NCBI RefSeq assembly: GCF_904846645.1
Contig: NZ_CAJHBO010000003.1
Coordinates: 1-64,000, forward strand
Origin: Psychrobacter sp. Pi2-1
GTDB lineage: Bacteria; Pseudomonadota; Gammaproteobacteria; Pseudomonadales; Moraxellaceae
Direction: 5' to 3'
DNA length: 64,000 nucleotides
This document shows, piece by piece, positions 48,541 to 58,166 of the stretch. The notes beneath the pieces were generated by a model that had not been told where the DNA came from, did not search any database, and saw nothing but the letters and a program-made list of their open reading frames with translations. Position numbers and translations under genes: made by a program. Position 1 is the first letter of the stretch. Each line of letters opens with the position of its first letter.

Positions 48541-49644
48541 CTACAGATTTGCTGCTGCATTAGCGACGGCTTGTCTACGCTCTTGTTCTTTAATACGTTC
48601 AAACTTACGTTTTTCTTCTAAAGCCATTTGCTCTTCATCAAACACATCATAGGCTTCAACAATTTGTTGTACCAATTGATGTCGTACGACGTCTTTTGAA
48701 TCAAACTTTGTGATATGAATCTCTTCGATATCCTTTAGAATATCCATTGCTTGTGCCAAGCCTGACTTATGACCACGTGGCAAATCCACCTGAGTAATAT
48801 CACCAGTGATGACAGCACGTGAGCCAAAGCCCAAACGCGTCAAAAACATTTTCATCTGTTCAGGCGTGGTATTTTGCGCTTCATCTAGAATGACAAACGA
48901 GTTATTCAAAGTACGACCACGCATATAGGCCAGCGGTGCCACTTCGATAATCTGACGCTCAATCATTTTACCGACTTTCTCAAAGCCTATCATCTCATAG
49001 AGTGCGTCATATAGCGGGCGTAAGTACGGATCGATTTTTTGGGTCAAATCACCTGGCAAGAAGCCCAGTTTTTCGCCAGCTTCTACCGCTGGACGCACTA
49101 GCAAAATACGCTCAATCTCATTACGCTCAAGCATATCGACGGCACATGCCACTGCTAGATACGTTTTACCCGTACCAGCTGGCCCAATACCAAACGATAC
49201 ATCAGAGCTCAGGACATTTTTTACATAGCGTTGTTGGTTGCCACCACGCGGAACGATGCGGCCTTTACGTGTACGTAAACTGATGGGCGTAAACTCGCTA
49301 GCCTCATCCAAATCTTCATCATATTCCATGTCATCGTGATCTTGTTCGTCTTCTTCCATGTCTTCATCACGAGAGAGGCTAGATTGGATGATGAGATGCA
49401 GCTCTTCTGCACTGATGTCTTTGGTGTTCTGTGCTTCATCTACCATTTTGTAGATAATACGTTCACCGCGTTCGACATTGGTCACATCGCCACTCAGGCA
49501 AAAATCGCCTTGGCGCTGCATGATTTTAATATCGAGGCGTTCTTGGATATATTTCATGTGGTTGTTGTATTCGCCAAGCACGGTTTTCAGCTGTGCTGGG
49601 GTCAATGATTCAAACTTTATACGGCGGCTCATGGAATCAGTCAA
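48541..49644 (-). CDS. ybeZ: PhoH-like ATPase (YbeZ)
   Basis: A 367-residue PhoH family ATPase. Walker A is GPAGTGKT (154-161); the Walker B region FVILDEAQNTTPEQMKMFLTR and VDLPRGHKSGL follow. PhoH/YbeZ works with YbeY in rRNA processing and has predicted RNA helicase activity. An acidic stretch (residues 93-117, nearly all Asp/Glu) precedes the ATPase domain and looks lineage-specific. The start is a TTG at 49644: AAAGGA lies 7 bases before it, while the ATG four codons later is too far from the site. Confidence 0.95.
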   Translation of the reverse strand: MTDSMSRRIKFESLTPAQLKTVLGEYNNHMKYIQERLDIKIMQRQGDFCLSGDVTNVERGERIIYKMVDEAQNTKDISAEELHLIIQSSLSRDEDMEEDEQDHDDMEYDEDLDEASEFTPISLRTRKGRIVPRGGNQQRYVKNVLSSDVSFGIGPAGTGKTYLAVACAVDMLERNEIERILLVRPAVEAGEKLGFLPGDLTQKIDPYLRPLYDALYEMIGFEKVGKMIERQIIEVAPLAYMRGRTLNNSFVILDEAQNTTPEQMKMFLTRLGFGSRAVITGDITQVDLPRGHKSGLAQAMDILKDIEEIHITKFDSKDVVRHQLVQQIVEAYDVFDEEQMALEEKRKFERIKEQERRQAVANAAANL

Positions 49645-50243
49645 GCGATTATCCTTTTATTGTGTACCCGACGCTATGATTTGGTTTTAATTGCGTGGCG
49701 GGTTGCAGAGATAAAATAGTTAGTGGCGTTACAGTGTTTAGGTGATACAAAGATTGTAGATAATAAAGATGACGGCGATATTATTGTTGTTTTTGTGGAA
49801 GGTGATAAATGAAAGTAATGAAAGTCTTGCCTTCATTATGGTAGAGAATTTTTAAATTTCAAGCCATACATCAGATAGATAACGCTGTTTTTGTATGCGG
49901 ATTGCAACTGTTTCAAAGATTTTCTATAGATTGATTCGATGTTGCTATCAGTTCCGTATAATTCATCGCTACCCATCGTATGATAGTGCTTTAATAAGAT
50001 TAAGATTTTCGAGTTTTATGAATATAAACCTCGTTTACGATGAGAGTGGAGAAACGATTTGTCTACTGTTAAGACCACGGCATAATAGACAATTTGTGGT
50101 AATCTATGGGCGATACCATAGGTTGCTGTAAGCTATCTAACAACAGTAGTAACACGATAAAAATTATAAAATAAAGTCAGTGACGAGTGGCTATCTATCA
50201 TTAATAAATTGCTTGTCCAAAAGATTATAATAGGAAAATAACG
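49645..50243. other. Intergenic region between ybeZ and ubiH
   Basis: 599 bases between divergent genes. A 78-codon open stretch at 49895-50131 has no ribosome binding site and no family resemblance, so it was not called. A hairpin CTATGG (50103-50108) with CCATAG (50115-50120) lies 124 bases before ubiH. Otherwise nothing was recognised. Confidence 0.45.
49652..49657 (-). promoter_or_regulatory. Ribosome binding site deciding the ybeZ TTG start
   Basis: AAAGGA on the minus strand, 7 bases before TTG 49644 and 19 bases before the next ATG, which favours the TTG. Confidence 0.7.
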
Positions 50244-51572
50244 ATGCAAGATACTGATTCACATTTATCCAATGCTGACAACATACCTAAAAATTTCGAC
50301 AGCGTCTCTAAAAACAAAGAAGCGATAACCGACCAGCAAGTGCTTATCGCAGGTGGTGGTCATGTTGGTTTGTCTTTTGCATTGCTATTGGCCCATCACG
50401 GTATTGCGAGCACCTTATTAGAAAAAAACAGCTATCCAACCATCAGTCCAACGGATGATAGTACTCGCAGCCATTATTTAGACAGTCGCAATACGGCGTT
50501 ATCGCGGCGCACGGTACAGATATATCAAGAGATTGGACTGTGGGATGAATTACAGAGCCATGCCTGCCGTATCGAGACCGTACAGATTAGTGAGCAAGGT
50601 AGTTTTGGGCGCGCGCAGCTGAATAAAGCAGAGGAAAAGGTCGAGTCATTTGGGCAAGTCATCGAAAACGCTTGGCTAGGGCGTAAGCTTTTATTAGCCG
50701 CACAGCAAGAGCCACTAATTACCTTGATAGATAATGCCAATGTGACGTCTGTCCAACAGCAGGCCGATAGTGTGACGGTTAGTTTTAATTATAACGATGA
50801 AGCCGAAAACGAGCAGGAGCTGCAAGCTAGCGTATTAGTTGCCTGTGATGGACGCGACTCTACAGTACGCCAATTGCTAGATATCGGTACAACCACGTAT
50901 GATTATCAGCAAACGGCCATCGTCGGCGTAGTAGAGACAGATACGCCACACGAGCATGCAGCGATAGAGCGTTTTAGTCCAGCTGGCCCACTTGCCGTGC
51001 TCCCACTGACTGATCCAGAGGGCGATGGCAATGATGAGTATCAACAAGGCTACAGACGCTCTGTCGTGTGGGTATGCCCAATAGGTGAAGAAACCAGATA
51101 CTTAGAAGACGACGCACATTTCTTGCAGACCCTACAACAAGCTTTCGGTCAACGCGCTGGCAAGTTTACTACTGCTGGTCGCCGCGGCGCCTACCCGTTG
51201 ACCCGCGTACTAGCGGATAAGCAAGTAGAAGGACGCTGCGTCATTATGGGTAATGCTGCTCATACTCTGCACCCTGTCGCTGGTCAAGGGTTTAATCTCT
51301 GTATGCGAGATGCGCATGTGCTGGCACAAATGCTAAATGCACAAGTGCTCAAAGGAGCAGATATCGGTGATGCACCGCTATTAAAGCGTTATGAGAAAGC
51401 ACGTCAAACCGACCAGAAGCGAGTGATTCGTTTTTGTGATGCGGTAGTACATGGCTTTAGGCATCCTAACCCAGCGATTAAGCTGGCACGAAATATGGCG
51501 CTATTGGCCTTTGATAAATTGCCAAATATCAAGCCATTAGTCGCCACTTATGCGATGGGTCTAAAATCATAG
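50244..51572 (+). CDS. ubiH: UbiH-type FAD-dependent ubiquinone biosynthesis hydroxylase
   Basis: A 442-residue flavoprotein monooxygenase. The FAD site is VLIAGGGHVGLSFALLLA (33-50), the DG motif is VACDGRDSTVRQ, and the second FAD motif is GRCVIMGNAAHTLHPVAGQGFNL. UbiH hydroxylates the ring of the octaprenyl-phenol precursor at C1. A 32-residue Ser/Asn/Asp-rich N-terminal extension precedes the FAD domain. AGGA lies 8 bases before ATG. It is the first of two adjacent hydroxylases. Which position each one hydroxylates cannot be told from sequence alone. Confidence 0.9.
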   Translation: MQDTDSHLSNADNIPKNFDSVSKNKEAITDQQVLIAGGGHVGLSFALLLAHHGIASTLLEKNSYPTISPTDDSTRSHYLDSRNTALSRRTVQIYQEIGLWDELQSHACRIETVQISEQGSFGRAQLNKAEEKVESFGQVIENAWLGRKLLLAAQQEPLITLIDNANVTSVQQQADSVTVSFNYNDEAENEQELQASVLVACDGRDSTVRQLLDIGTTTYDYQQTAIVGVVETDTPHEHAAIERFSPAGPLAVLPLTDPEGDGNDEYQQGYRRSVVWVCPIGEETRYLEDDAHFLQTLQQAFGQRAGKFTTAGRRGAYPLTRVLADKQVEGRCVIMGNAAHTLHPVAGQGFNLCMRDAHVLAQMLNAQVLKGADIGDAPLLKRYEKARQTDQKRVIRFCDAVVHGFRHPNPAIKLARNMALLAFDKLPNIKPLVATYAMGLKS

Positions 51573-51738
51573 CGCTATAGTTAATCTTCTTTAAAAGAGT
51601 GACAGCGTTAACCTCGCTTGAAATATTGCCTATACATCTGCACTCGGTTGCCTTGTCTCTCTTTTAAACTGAATCAACTAACTGTAATTAAGATTGATAA
51701 TAAGCATTCTAATATTGAACAATATTGAGAGACACCTT

Positions 51739-53022
51739 ATGAAGAACAACCATACGCTGATTATCGGTAGCGGTATCGTTGGGGCAACGCTTGCGCTAAA
51801 GCTGGCACAAGATAAAATGCCGGTGACGTTGATTGATGCCCGTCCTGAGCGTGATGAGTCAGCTTGGCAAAATGAACTTAGCAAACGTGATGCACGTGTC
51901 TATGCACTTAGTATGGCTAGTATTAATTTGCTTAAAGATATTGGCGCGTGGCAAAAGATTGCCGCCTCTAAACGCAAAGCAGAGTACTCGCAAATGCAGG
52001 TATGGCAGCTCAATGGGATGGGTGAGTTATTATTTGGAGAAAGTGAAGATATTGGCGCCGAGGATAATAGTAGTGAAACTCATGAGCCTACATTATTAGG
52101 CAGTATGGTCGAGCCTGCTGTTATCGAGCACGCACTATGGCAACGCTTGCATGAAGCTGATGTTAGTGACTATCTGACCCTTATCGCTGGTCAAAAAGTT
52201 GTTGATATGGATTGGCTAGGGGCGCAGCAAGGCTACCGTGTAACTCTAGACAATGGCGAAGCGATTGATGCGCGTCTATTAGTTGGCGCTGATGGGCGCG
52301 GTTCATTTGTCCGTCAGCAAGCAGGGATTGGTGTAGATACGTTTGACTATAATCAAACGGCGATTTGCTGTGCGATTCAGACTGAGAAACCGCATCAAGC
52401 GACAGCACGTCAAGCCATGCTACCGACGGGTACACTGGCACTATTGCCATTAGCAGATATAACCGATGCTGATAAGACAAACCCGCAGCATTGGCAGTCG
52501 ATCGTATGGACATTGCCGCGCAATCAAGCATTAGCACTGATAGAGGAAGAAGATCGATTTGTCGCTGATAAGTTAGCAGCTGCTAGCAATTACGAGCTGG
52601 GTGCGATTAATCAGATTGAGTCTATCGCTAGTTTTCCATTAGCGGCACAGCAAGCGAAAAGCTACGTGGCGGATAACTTGGTGCTGATCGGTGATGCTGC
52701 TCATGGCGTGCATCCGCTGGCGGGTCAAGGATTGAACCTTGGCATGCTGGATGTGCAAGTATTATGTGAACAGCTAACGCATGACTTTACCCGTAGTGGC
52801 GGCACGCTGTGGGGCAGCAATCAAACGCTGCGTCATTATGAGCGTTCGCGCCGTCCGCATAATAGCCTAATGATGCATAGCTTTTCTGCGCTTAACTGGC
52901 TATTTGCAGGGTCGCTTGCACAAGTGCGCCCTGTGCAGCAGATACGTAATGAAGGTATGTACCGAGTTAGCAAAATCAAGCCATTAATGCGTTTGTTTGC
53001 TAAGCAGGCGAGTGGTGTGTAG
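51739..53022 (+). CDS. UbiH/UbiF/UbiI family FAD-dependent hydroxylase
   Basis: The frame opens at 51694, but the ATG at 51739 is chosen because the FAD motif LIIGSGIVGATLALKLA then starts at residue 6, as in the family; this gives 427 residues. The DG motif is VGADGRGSFVRQ, and the second FAD motif VLIGDAAHGVHPLAGQGLNLG. It probably hydroxylates another ring position in ubiquinone synthesis (UbiI or UbiF role). It lies 166 bases behind ubiH, same strand. Confidence 0.9.
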   Translation: MKNNHTLIIGSGIVGATLALKLAQDKMPVTLIDARPERDESAWQNELSKRDARVYALSMASINLLKDIGAWQKIAASKRKAEYSQMQVWQLNGMGELLFGESEDIGAEDNSSETHEPTLLGSMVEPAVIEHALWQRLHEADVSDYLTLIAGQKVVDMDWLGAQQGYRVTLDNGEAIDARLLVGADGRGSFVRQQAGIGVDTFDYNQTAICCAIQTEKPHQATARQAMLPTGTLALLPLADITDADKTNPQHWQSIVWTLPRNQALALIEEEDRFVADKLAAASNYELGAINQIESIASFPLAAQQAKSYVADNLVLIGDAAHGVHPLAGQGLNLGMLDVQVLCEQLTHDFTRSGGTLWGSNQTLRHYERSRRPHNSLMMHSFSALNWLFAGSLAQVRPVQQIRNEGMYRVSKIKPLMRLFAKQASGV

Positions 53023-53058
53023 GAATAATAATTTAAATTAAATAATAAGAATATTTTC

Positions 53059-54291
53059 ATGAAACACATTTTAATCGACTATGAGAACATTCAGCCCAAA
53101 AGCTTCGATAATGTAGAGGTGGATGAATGCCATGTATGGCTGTTTTTGGGTATCAATCAGCAGAAGAGTTTACCTCTTAAATTGGTTGAAAACTTGCTCA
53201 GGTTTGATAATGAAAATGTGCACATTATTAGGATGCAACATGCAGGGAAGAATGCGCTAGATTTTTACTTGTCTTTTTATCTTGGCAAAATCTCTGAAAT
53301 TGATCCTAGTGCTGATGTTTGTATTTTAGCAAGAGATAGTGGTTATGATATCTTGGTTGAGCATCTCAATAGTGCTTATGATGGTATGAACATCATGCGG
53401 TTAGAAAATTCTAATCAGCTAACAGTGGCTTACGAGTCAAACATAGAAAGTGCACCAGATATAAAAAAAAGCCAACTTGTCATTGAAGACAGTCATCATG
53501 TTTTGTGTGATGACGTTACTAGCGTTGCCATGGACAATAAGAAATATTTAGCGCAAAGCCTTGAAGAGAGCGTTCCCAAATCGGTTATACATGAGTGTTA
53601 TGTATTGGTTTTTGATAGCATTGTCAATCGTAAGGTTTTTTTACCGAGCTATAAATCCAACCTATTGTACTCGATAAAGAAGTACGTTCCAGTAACAGTA
53701 CTAGAGAGATTTAATAGTACTGAGCAAGATTATATTTTTGAACAGGTTTTTGGAAAATTTATCAAAGCAGGACTTATCAGACTTGATGAAAATGAAGAAA
53801 AACTAAGTTATAAAGTAGACAGTCAAGGAATATTAGATTTAGTCACTGATCAAGTTTTACGAAGCAAGGCAAAAGAAATTGATGGATTGAATAATGTGAT
53901 AAAGCAAAAACTTGCAAGTTATCGCCAAGCAAATAATCAGGATCAAATTGATTTAGTTGTAAATTACCTCAAAAAGAAAGACATAATAAAACAGGATAAC
54001 AAAGCTATCTATTACTCACCTTTCGATAGTATCAAAGGAAATTCGAGTAAAGTGTCACAAGATGACAATAAGAAGAGCAAAGACTCTGCTACAACATATC
54101 AACGTGCAATAGCACAGCTAAAAAGTAGACCAGCAGGTACTCGACCATCCAAAAAGTCAAGTTTAACAAACTATCTTAAAAACCATTTACGCAATGAAGA
54201 CCCTAAAACCATTGATAAGCTAGTTAAACAGATGGTTAGTAATAAAATAATCGTAATATCAAATACGAATAAGCTGATCTACAAAATATAG
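53059..54291 (+). CDS. PIN/NYN-like domain protein with winged-helix-like C-terminus
   Basis: A 410-residue protein. Residues 1-130 look like a PIN/NYN nuclease-type domain: HILIDYENIQP with an early Asp (Asp7), NALDFYLSFYLG with Asp72, and the third acidic site ILARDSGYDIL (Asp95). This is the acidic triad of metal-dependent RNases. The rest holds three similar winged-helix-like segments (about 190-260, 275-320 and 345-410), each ending in a Lys/Ile/Tyr strand. It is probably an RNA-binding nuclease or regulator. The DNA is A+T-rich compared with ubiH. It is convergent with lysO, 1 base apart. Confidence 0.75.
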   Translation: MKHILIDYENIQPKSFDNVEVDECHVWLFLGINQQKSLPLKLVENLLRFDNENVHIIRMQHAGKNALDFYLSFYLGKISEIDPSADVCILARDSGYDILVEHLNSAYDGMNIMRLENSNQLTVAYESNIESAPDIKKSQLVIEDSHHVLCDDVTSVAMDNKKYLAQSLEESVPKSVIHECYVLVFDSIVNRKVFLPSYKSNLLYSIKKYVPVTVLERFNSTEQDYIFEQVFGKFIKAGLIRLDENEEKLSYKVDSQGILDLVTDQVLRSKAKEIDGLNNVIKQKLASYRQANNQDQIDLVVNYLKKKDIIKQDNKAIYYSPFDSIKGNSSKVSQDDNKKSKDSATTYQRAIAQLKSRPAGTRPSKKSSLTNYLKNHLRNEDPKTIDKLVKQMVSNKIIVISNTNKLIYKI

Positions 54292-54292
54292 C

Positions 54293-55204
54293 CTACCCAA
54301 GCGCCGAAAAGAACACCATCAGCACTGGCGAGACAATATTAATCAAAAAGCCAAAGCTAATCGCTAGTGGCACGACTTTTAGACCACCTGACTGCTGAAT
54401 GATAGGCAAAGTGAAATCTAAACTGGTCGCGCCGCCAAGCCCAACCGCAGCGGAGGGGTATTTGCGCATAAATACTGGAATAAAGATTAACGCAAAGAAC
54501 TCACGTACCAAGTCATTAAACAACGCGACACTACCCCAAACCGCGCCATAAGCATCGGTCATGACAATCGCTGATAGCGAGTACCAACCAAACCCTGACG
54601 ATAGTGCTAAGCCTTTCGTCCATGAGACATCCGTAAATAGTAGCGCGAAAATAAGCCCGCCTGCCAATACTGCTAGCGTAAAGATGACACTCATTTCTAC
54701 GCCGCGTTTATTAAGTAATACTTCTTTTAAGGTGATGCCCGAGCCTTTTAAGCCTATACCAACCAGTAAAATCAAAATCATCAGCATGACGGTCATAGAG
54801 TTTTCAGGCGGCATATAATCAGCAGGCAAGAAATAGCCAATCACCATCCCGATCACCACACAAACCACTTGCGCCAAGCTACCTCGAATGCTCACCCGAT
54901 GCTCTTTAGATTTTACACTTGGTTTTTTGGCATGCCATGGACGCAGATGGTCAAACAGCATAAGCGCAAACAATCCTGTACCAATTGTTAATATTGATAG
55001 GACGGTGACATATAGAGCAATTTCACCCAGCTGATTACCTAGACCTTCTACCTGAGACAGCTCAATACCGATCAGCGCTAGGATGATAAATACTAAGTAT
55101 GATAGACCTTTGTCGGCCACTTTTGTCATGGTAGGGTTAGACGGAATGGCAAAGCCAATAAACATTGGCATTAGAACCAGAACAAGGGTGACTAGGCTTT
55201 CCAT
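54293..55204 (-). CDS. Lysine exporter LysO family protein
   Basis: A 303-residue membrane protein with about eight to ten helices and the LysO (YbjE) hallmark GFGWYSLSAIVMTD (about residue 205), which holds the transport core. In E. coli LysO exports L-lysine and thialysine. A cytosolic loop rich in Lys and Arg lies at about 88-106. It is a single gene. Another assignment is unlikely, but substrate is by family only. Confidence 0.85.
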   Translation of the reverse strand: MESLVTLVLVLMPMFIGFAIPSNPTMTKVADKGLSYLVFIILALIGIELSQVEGLGNQLGEIALYVTVLSILTIGTGLFALMLFDHLRPWHAKKPSVKSKEHRVSIRGSLAQVVCVVIGMVIGYFLPADYMPPENSMTVMLMILILLVGIGLKGSGITLKEVLLNKRGVEMSVIFTLAVLAGGLIFALLFTDVSWTKGLALSSGFGWYSLSAIVMTDAYGAVWGSVALFNDLVREFFALIFIPVFMRKYPSAAVGLGGATSLDFTLPIIQQSGGLKVVPLAISFGFLINIVSPVLMVFFSALG

Positions 55205-55469
55205 GATAAAGGGCTCGCAGCATTTTTAATAAGGCGTTTTTAAGAAGCTGAAGATTGTACCATATAAGGTCAGCAATACTGATATGAGCCATTGAGATTC
55301 ATTGCAAATCATCGCTCATTGTTGGCCAAAATATAAAAAACTGGACGATTATAATGACGATAATAAATATCTTTTTCAAAATGTTTGAACGTTTTTGAGC
55401 GCTTTGTAATTCTTTACCTTATAAACTTTTGTTGCTACATTAAAGTACTGAAAATATTTGGCTAGACTC

Positions 55470-58163
55470 ATGTCGCTATATCAGCTCAAAACTCAGTTTC
55501 AAAATCAACTACGTCCGATGAGTAATGCGCTGGTTGAGCAAAACATTACCGCTAACCAAGTGACAGTATCCGCTGTTTTATTAAGTATCGGTACTGCCTA
55601 TATCATTGCCAAACCAGCGGCTGAACAGCATAGGCTGTGGCTTTTATTGCCTTTATCATTGTTTGTACGTATGGCACTCAATGCTATCGATGGCATGATG
55701 GCGCGTGAGCATGGACAGGCCTCAAGGCTCGGAGCCGTGTTAAACGAGGTAGGTGATATGGTTGCCGATACGGCGCTATTAGCGAGCCTGACCCCTCATA
55801 TTCTGACCCATCATATCAATGATAAAGAACAGCAGACGTTAATAGCCAACTTGCCAACGAATATATCAACTTCTCAGCATCATATCACTGCTCTGATCGC
55901 TCTTAGTATTGGCACCGAACTGTTAGGCGTTACTAGTAATACCATGTTAGGTGTTCGTGCTAACCAAGGGCCTTTGGGCAAAAGCGACCGCGCCTTCTTA
56001 TTAGGGGTGCTTGGTGCCTTTATGGGTAGCAGAGCCAAAGCGCCAGTAAGTATTAAAGGGCAGGTGGCTTCGCCTGCCGTCAGAATAGATCAATTATTTA
56101 TACTAACAGAAATCATGCTACTAAAGACCTGTCTCAATCGACTACGTTATATGACAGAGTTATACTTGATGCACAATCCACCTGAGCTGCGATCCGTACT
56201 GGGTGAGTCAACAAACAACTCACTCTCTCTTACTGTTGTTTTGCCAAATACTTCTACTGATAACGTTCGCCCATTGGAGTTCAAAGAAATGCCAACCACA
56301 ACCGTTGATAGTCAAAAATCCGAAGAACAGGCCAGTGTTGGTTTTGATTTGCCCGCATCTAAAATCATCAATGGTGAGAGCTGTTATAACGCTTACGATG
56401 GCACTGCTATTTATTATCGCTATTGGCTAACGAGGGCTTTAGAAGATATTAAGCAAGCCAACCAACCGTTGCGCCAAGTTATCTTATTGCACCGAGGACA
56501 TGAGCATTCGGGACGATTGACAGAGCTGGGAGAGCAGTTTGCAACAGCTGGCTATCAAGTGTTTGCTTGGGATGCGCGCGGCAATGGTCGCTCAGGGGGC
56601 ATTAAAGATCATGCAGAGAGCGTCACAGAGCTTGAGCGAGATTTAGAGGGTTTCGTCCAGTTGGTGATTGGGCAAACAGGCATTGCTATCGAGGATACAT
56701 TGATTGTCGCCAGTAGTATCGGCGCGGTATTGGCAGCAGCATGGGTACACGATTATGCGCCTAATATTCGCGGCATGATACTTGGCACGCCTGCGCTCAG
56801 TATTCGTCTATATCTGCCCTTTGCTATACCATCGCTAAAGGTGGCACGTACGCTAGGTCTGATGTCACGTGTCAGCAGCTATGTTAAAGCACAAGTACTG
56901 ACCCATGATAAAGACGCGCAGCAGGCTTACAATGCCGATCCATTGATATCGAATAGTATCTCGACTGATTTACTCATTGATACCCATGCAACGGGGCAGC
57001 GTCTACTCGATGATGCTGGTGCTATCACCGTACCGACGTTTGTCTTATGTGCGGGCAAGGATTATGTGGTCGATAAACAGGCTGAGCGGAAATTCTATGA
57101 GGCGATTAACACACCGATCAAACGCTGGCAGTTGTATCCAGACAGCTATCATGCAATCTTTCATGAGACCAATAAAGCCGATGTATTTGCCGACTGTATT
57201 GAGTTTGCTGAGCAAGTATTTAGCGCACCAGTCCAAGCCCCTGATCTGAGTACCGCTCACTTAGACAGTGCCAGTAAAGATAAAGTAGACCGTTTGGCGA
57301 TTAAACCATTCAATCCAAACTTTGCCATTACCCGTTTTGCGATGCAAAAGTTCGGTCACGTCAGCGATGCGATTGCGACAGGGCTTGAGCATGGATTTGA
57401 TTCAGGTCACTCGCTGGATCATGTCTATTACAATCAGCCCAGCGGGCAGAATAAATTTGGACAGGCAGTCGATAAGTTTTATTTAAATAATATTGGTTGG
57501 CAAGGTATTCGTATTCGCCGTGAGCACATATTGGAGTTGGCACGCTTAGCACTTACAGATATTGAAGATAAAAATCAGAGTAACGCCAAACCATATCAAC
57601 CAAAACTGTTAGATATCGCCAGTGGCCATGGTTTTTATGCGTTTGATCTGTTGACTGAGTTTACCGATTTGCAGGCAGAGCTACGAGATTATGAGATGCA
57701 TAATATACAGGCATTACAAGCAAAAGCGGAGCATTTGGCCATGAGCAGTCGAGTCGTGACCAGTAAAAAGGACGCCTTTGATCCTATTAGTTATATTGAT
57801 GCACATACGAAAGACACTAGCACCGATACTAAAAAATCAGATCTTGCTATTGCTTCAGGGTTGTTTGAATTGTTCTCTGATAATGCGCTACCAGCGACAG
57901 CCTTAGCGGGTATTTATGACAGTTTAAAATCGGGCGGTTATCTGATTTATACCAACCAACCGTGGCACCCTGAACAGGAATTTATCAGTAAAACACTAAA
58001 CAATCACCGTGGCAGTAGTTGGGTGATGCGTTGTCGCTCGCAAGCGGAAATGGATCAATTGGTTGAGCGTGCAGGCTTTAGGAAAATCACGATGCGTATC
58101 GATCGCTTTGGTATCTTTACTGTTTCGTTAGCGATTAAAACTGTATCAGCTGATGATGAGTAA
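55470..58163 (+). CDS. Fusion: CDP-alcohol phosphatidyltransferase - alpha/beta hydrolase - SAM methyltransferase
   Basis: A protein of 897 residues from ATG 55470 (a TTG 12 bases earlier is also in frame). Residues ~1-210: CDP-alcohol phosphatidyltransferase with several membrane segments and the motif DG-x2-AR-x8-G-x3-N-x3-D, the third Asp replaced by Asn. Residues ~300-600: alpha/beta hydrolase like monoacylglycerol lipase (ARGNGRSGG, nucleophile region VASSIGAV, late His in DSYHAIFHE). Residues ~680-897: class I methyltransferase (LLDIASGHGFYAFDLL, about 711). E. coli has the same parts as YnbA and YnbC, as I recall. It would move a phosphatidyl group to an alcohol and then modify the product. 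The patatin-like gene starts 3 bases later. Confidence 0.88.
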   Translation: MSLYQLKTQFQNQLRPMSNALVEQNITANQVTVSAVLLSIGTAYIIAKPAAEQHRLWLLLPLSLFVRMALNAIDGMMAREHGQASRLGAVLNEVGDMVADTALLASLTPHILTHHINDKEQQTLIANLPTNISTSQHHITALIALSIGTELLGVTSNTMLGVRANQGPLGKSDRAFLLGVLGAFMGSRAKAPVSIKGQVASPAVRIDQLFILTEIMLLKTCLNRLRYMTELYLMHNPPELRSVLGESTNNSLSLTVVLPNTSTDNVRPLEFKEMPTTTVDSQKSEEQASVGFDLPASKIINGESCYNAYDGTAIYYRYWLTRALEDIKQANQPLRQVILLHRGHEHSGRLTELGEQFATAGYQVFAWDARGNGRSGGIKDHAESVTELERDLEGFVQLVIGQTGIAIEDTLIVASSIGAVLAAAWVHDYAPNIRGMILGTPALSIRLYLPFAIPSLKVARTLGLMSRVSSYVKAQVLTHDKDAQQAYNADPLISNSISTDLLIDTHATGQRLLDDAGAITVPTFVLCAGKDYVVDKQAERKFYEAINTPIKRWQLYPDSYHAIFHETNKADVFADCIEFAEQVFSAPVQAPDLSTAHLDSASKDKVDRLAIKPFNPNFAITRFAMQKFGHVSDAIATGLEHGFDSGHSLDHVYYNQPSGQNKFGQAVDKFYLNNIGWQGIRIRREHILELARLALTDIEDKNQSNAKPYQPKLLDIASGHGFYAFDLLTEFTDLQAELRDYEMHNIQALQAKAEHLAMSSRVVTSKKDAFDPISYIDAHTKDTSTDTKKSDLAIASGLFELFSDNALPATALAGIYDSLKSGGYLIYTNQPWHPEQEFISKTLNNHRGSSWVMRCRSQAEMDQLVERAGFRKITMRIDRFGIFTVSLAIKTVSADDE

Positions 58164-58166
58164 TAG

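Noticed and set aside
49895-50131. 78-codon open frame upstream of ubiH
   Set aside because: No ribosome binding site, no recognisable protein features; likely chance in A+T-rich intergenic DNA.
54293-55204. LysO gene as part of the PIN/NYN or lipid cluster
   Set aside because: It is on the opposite strand with its own start region and belongs to a well-known exporter family; no functional link seen.
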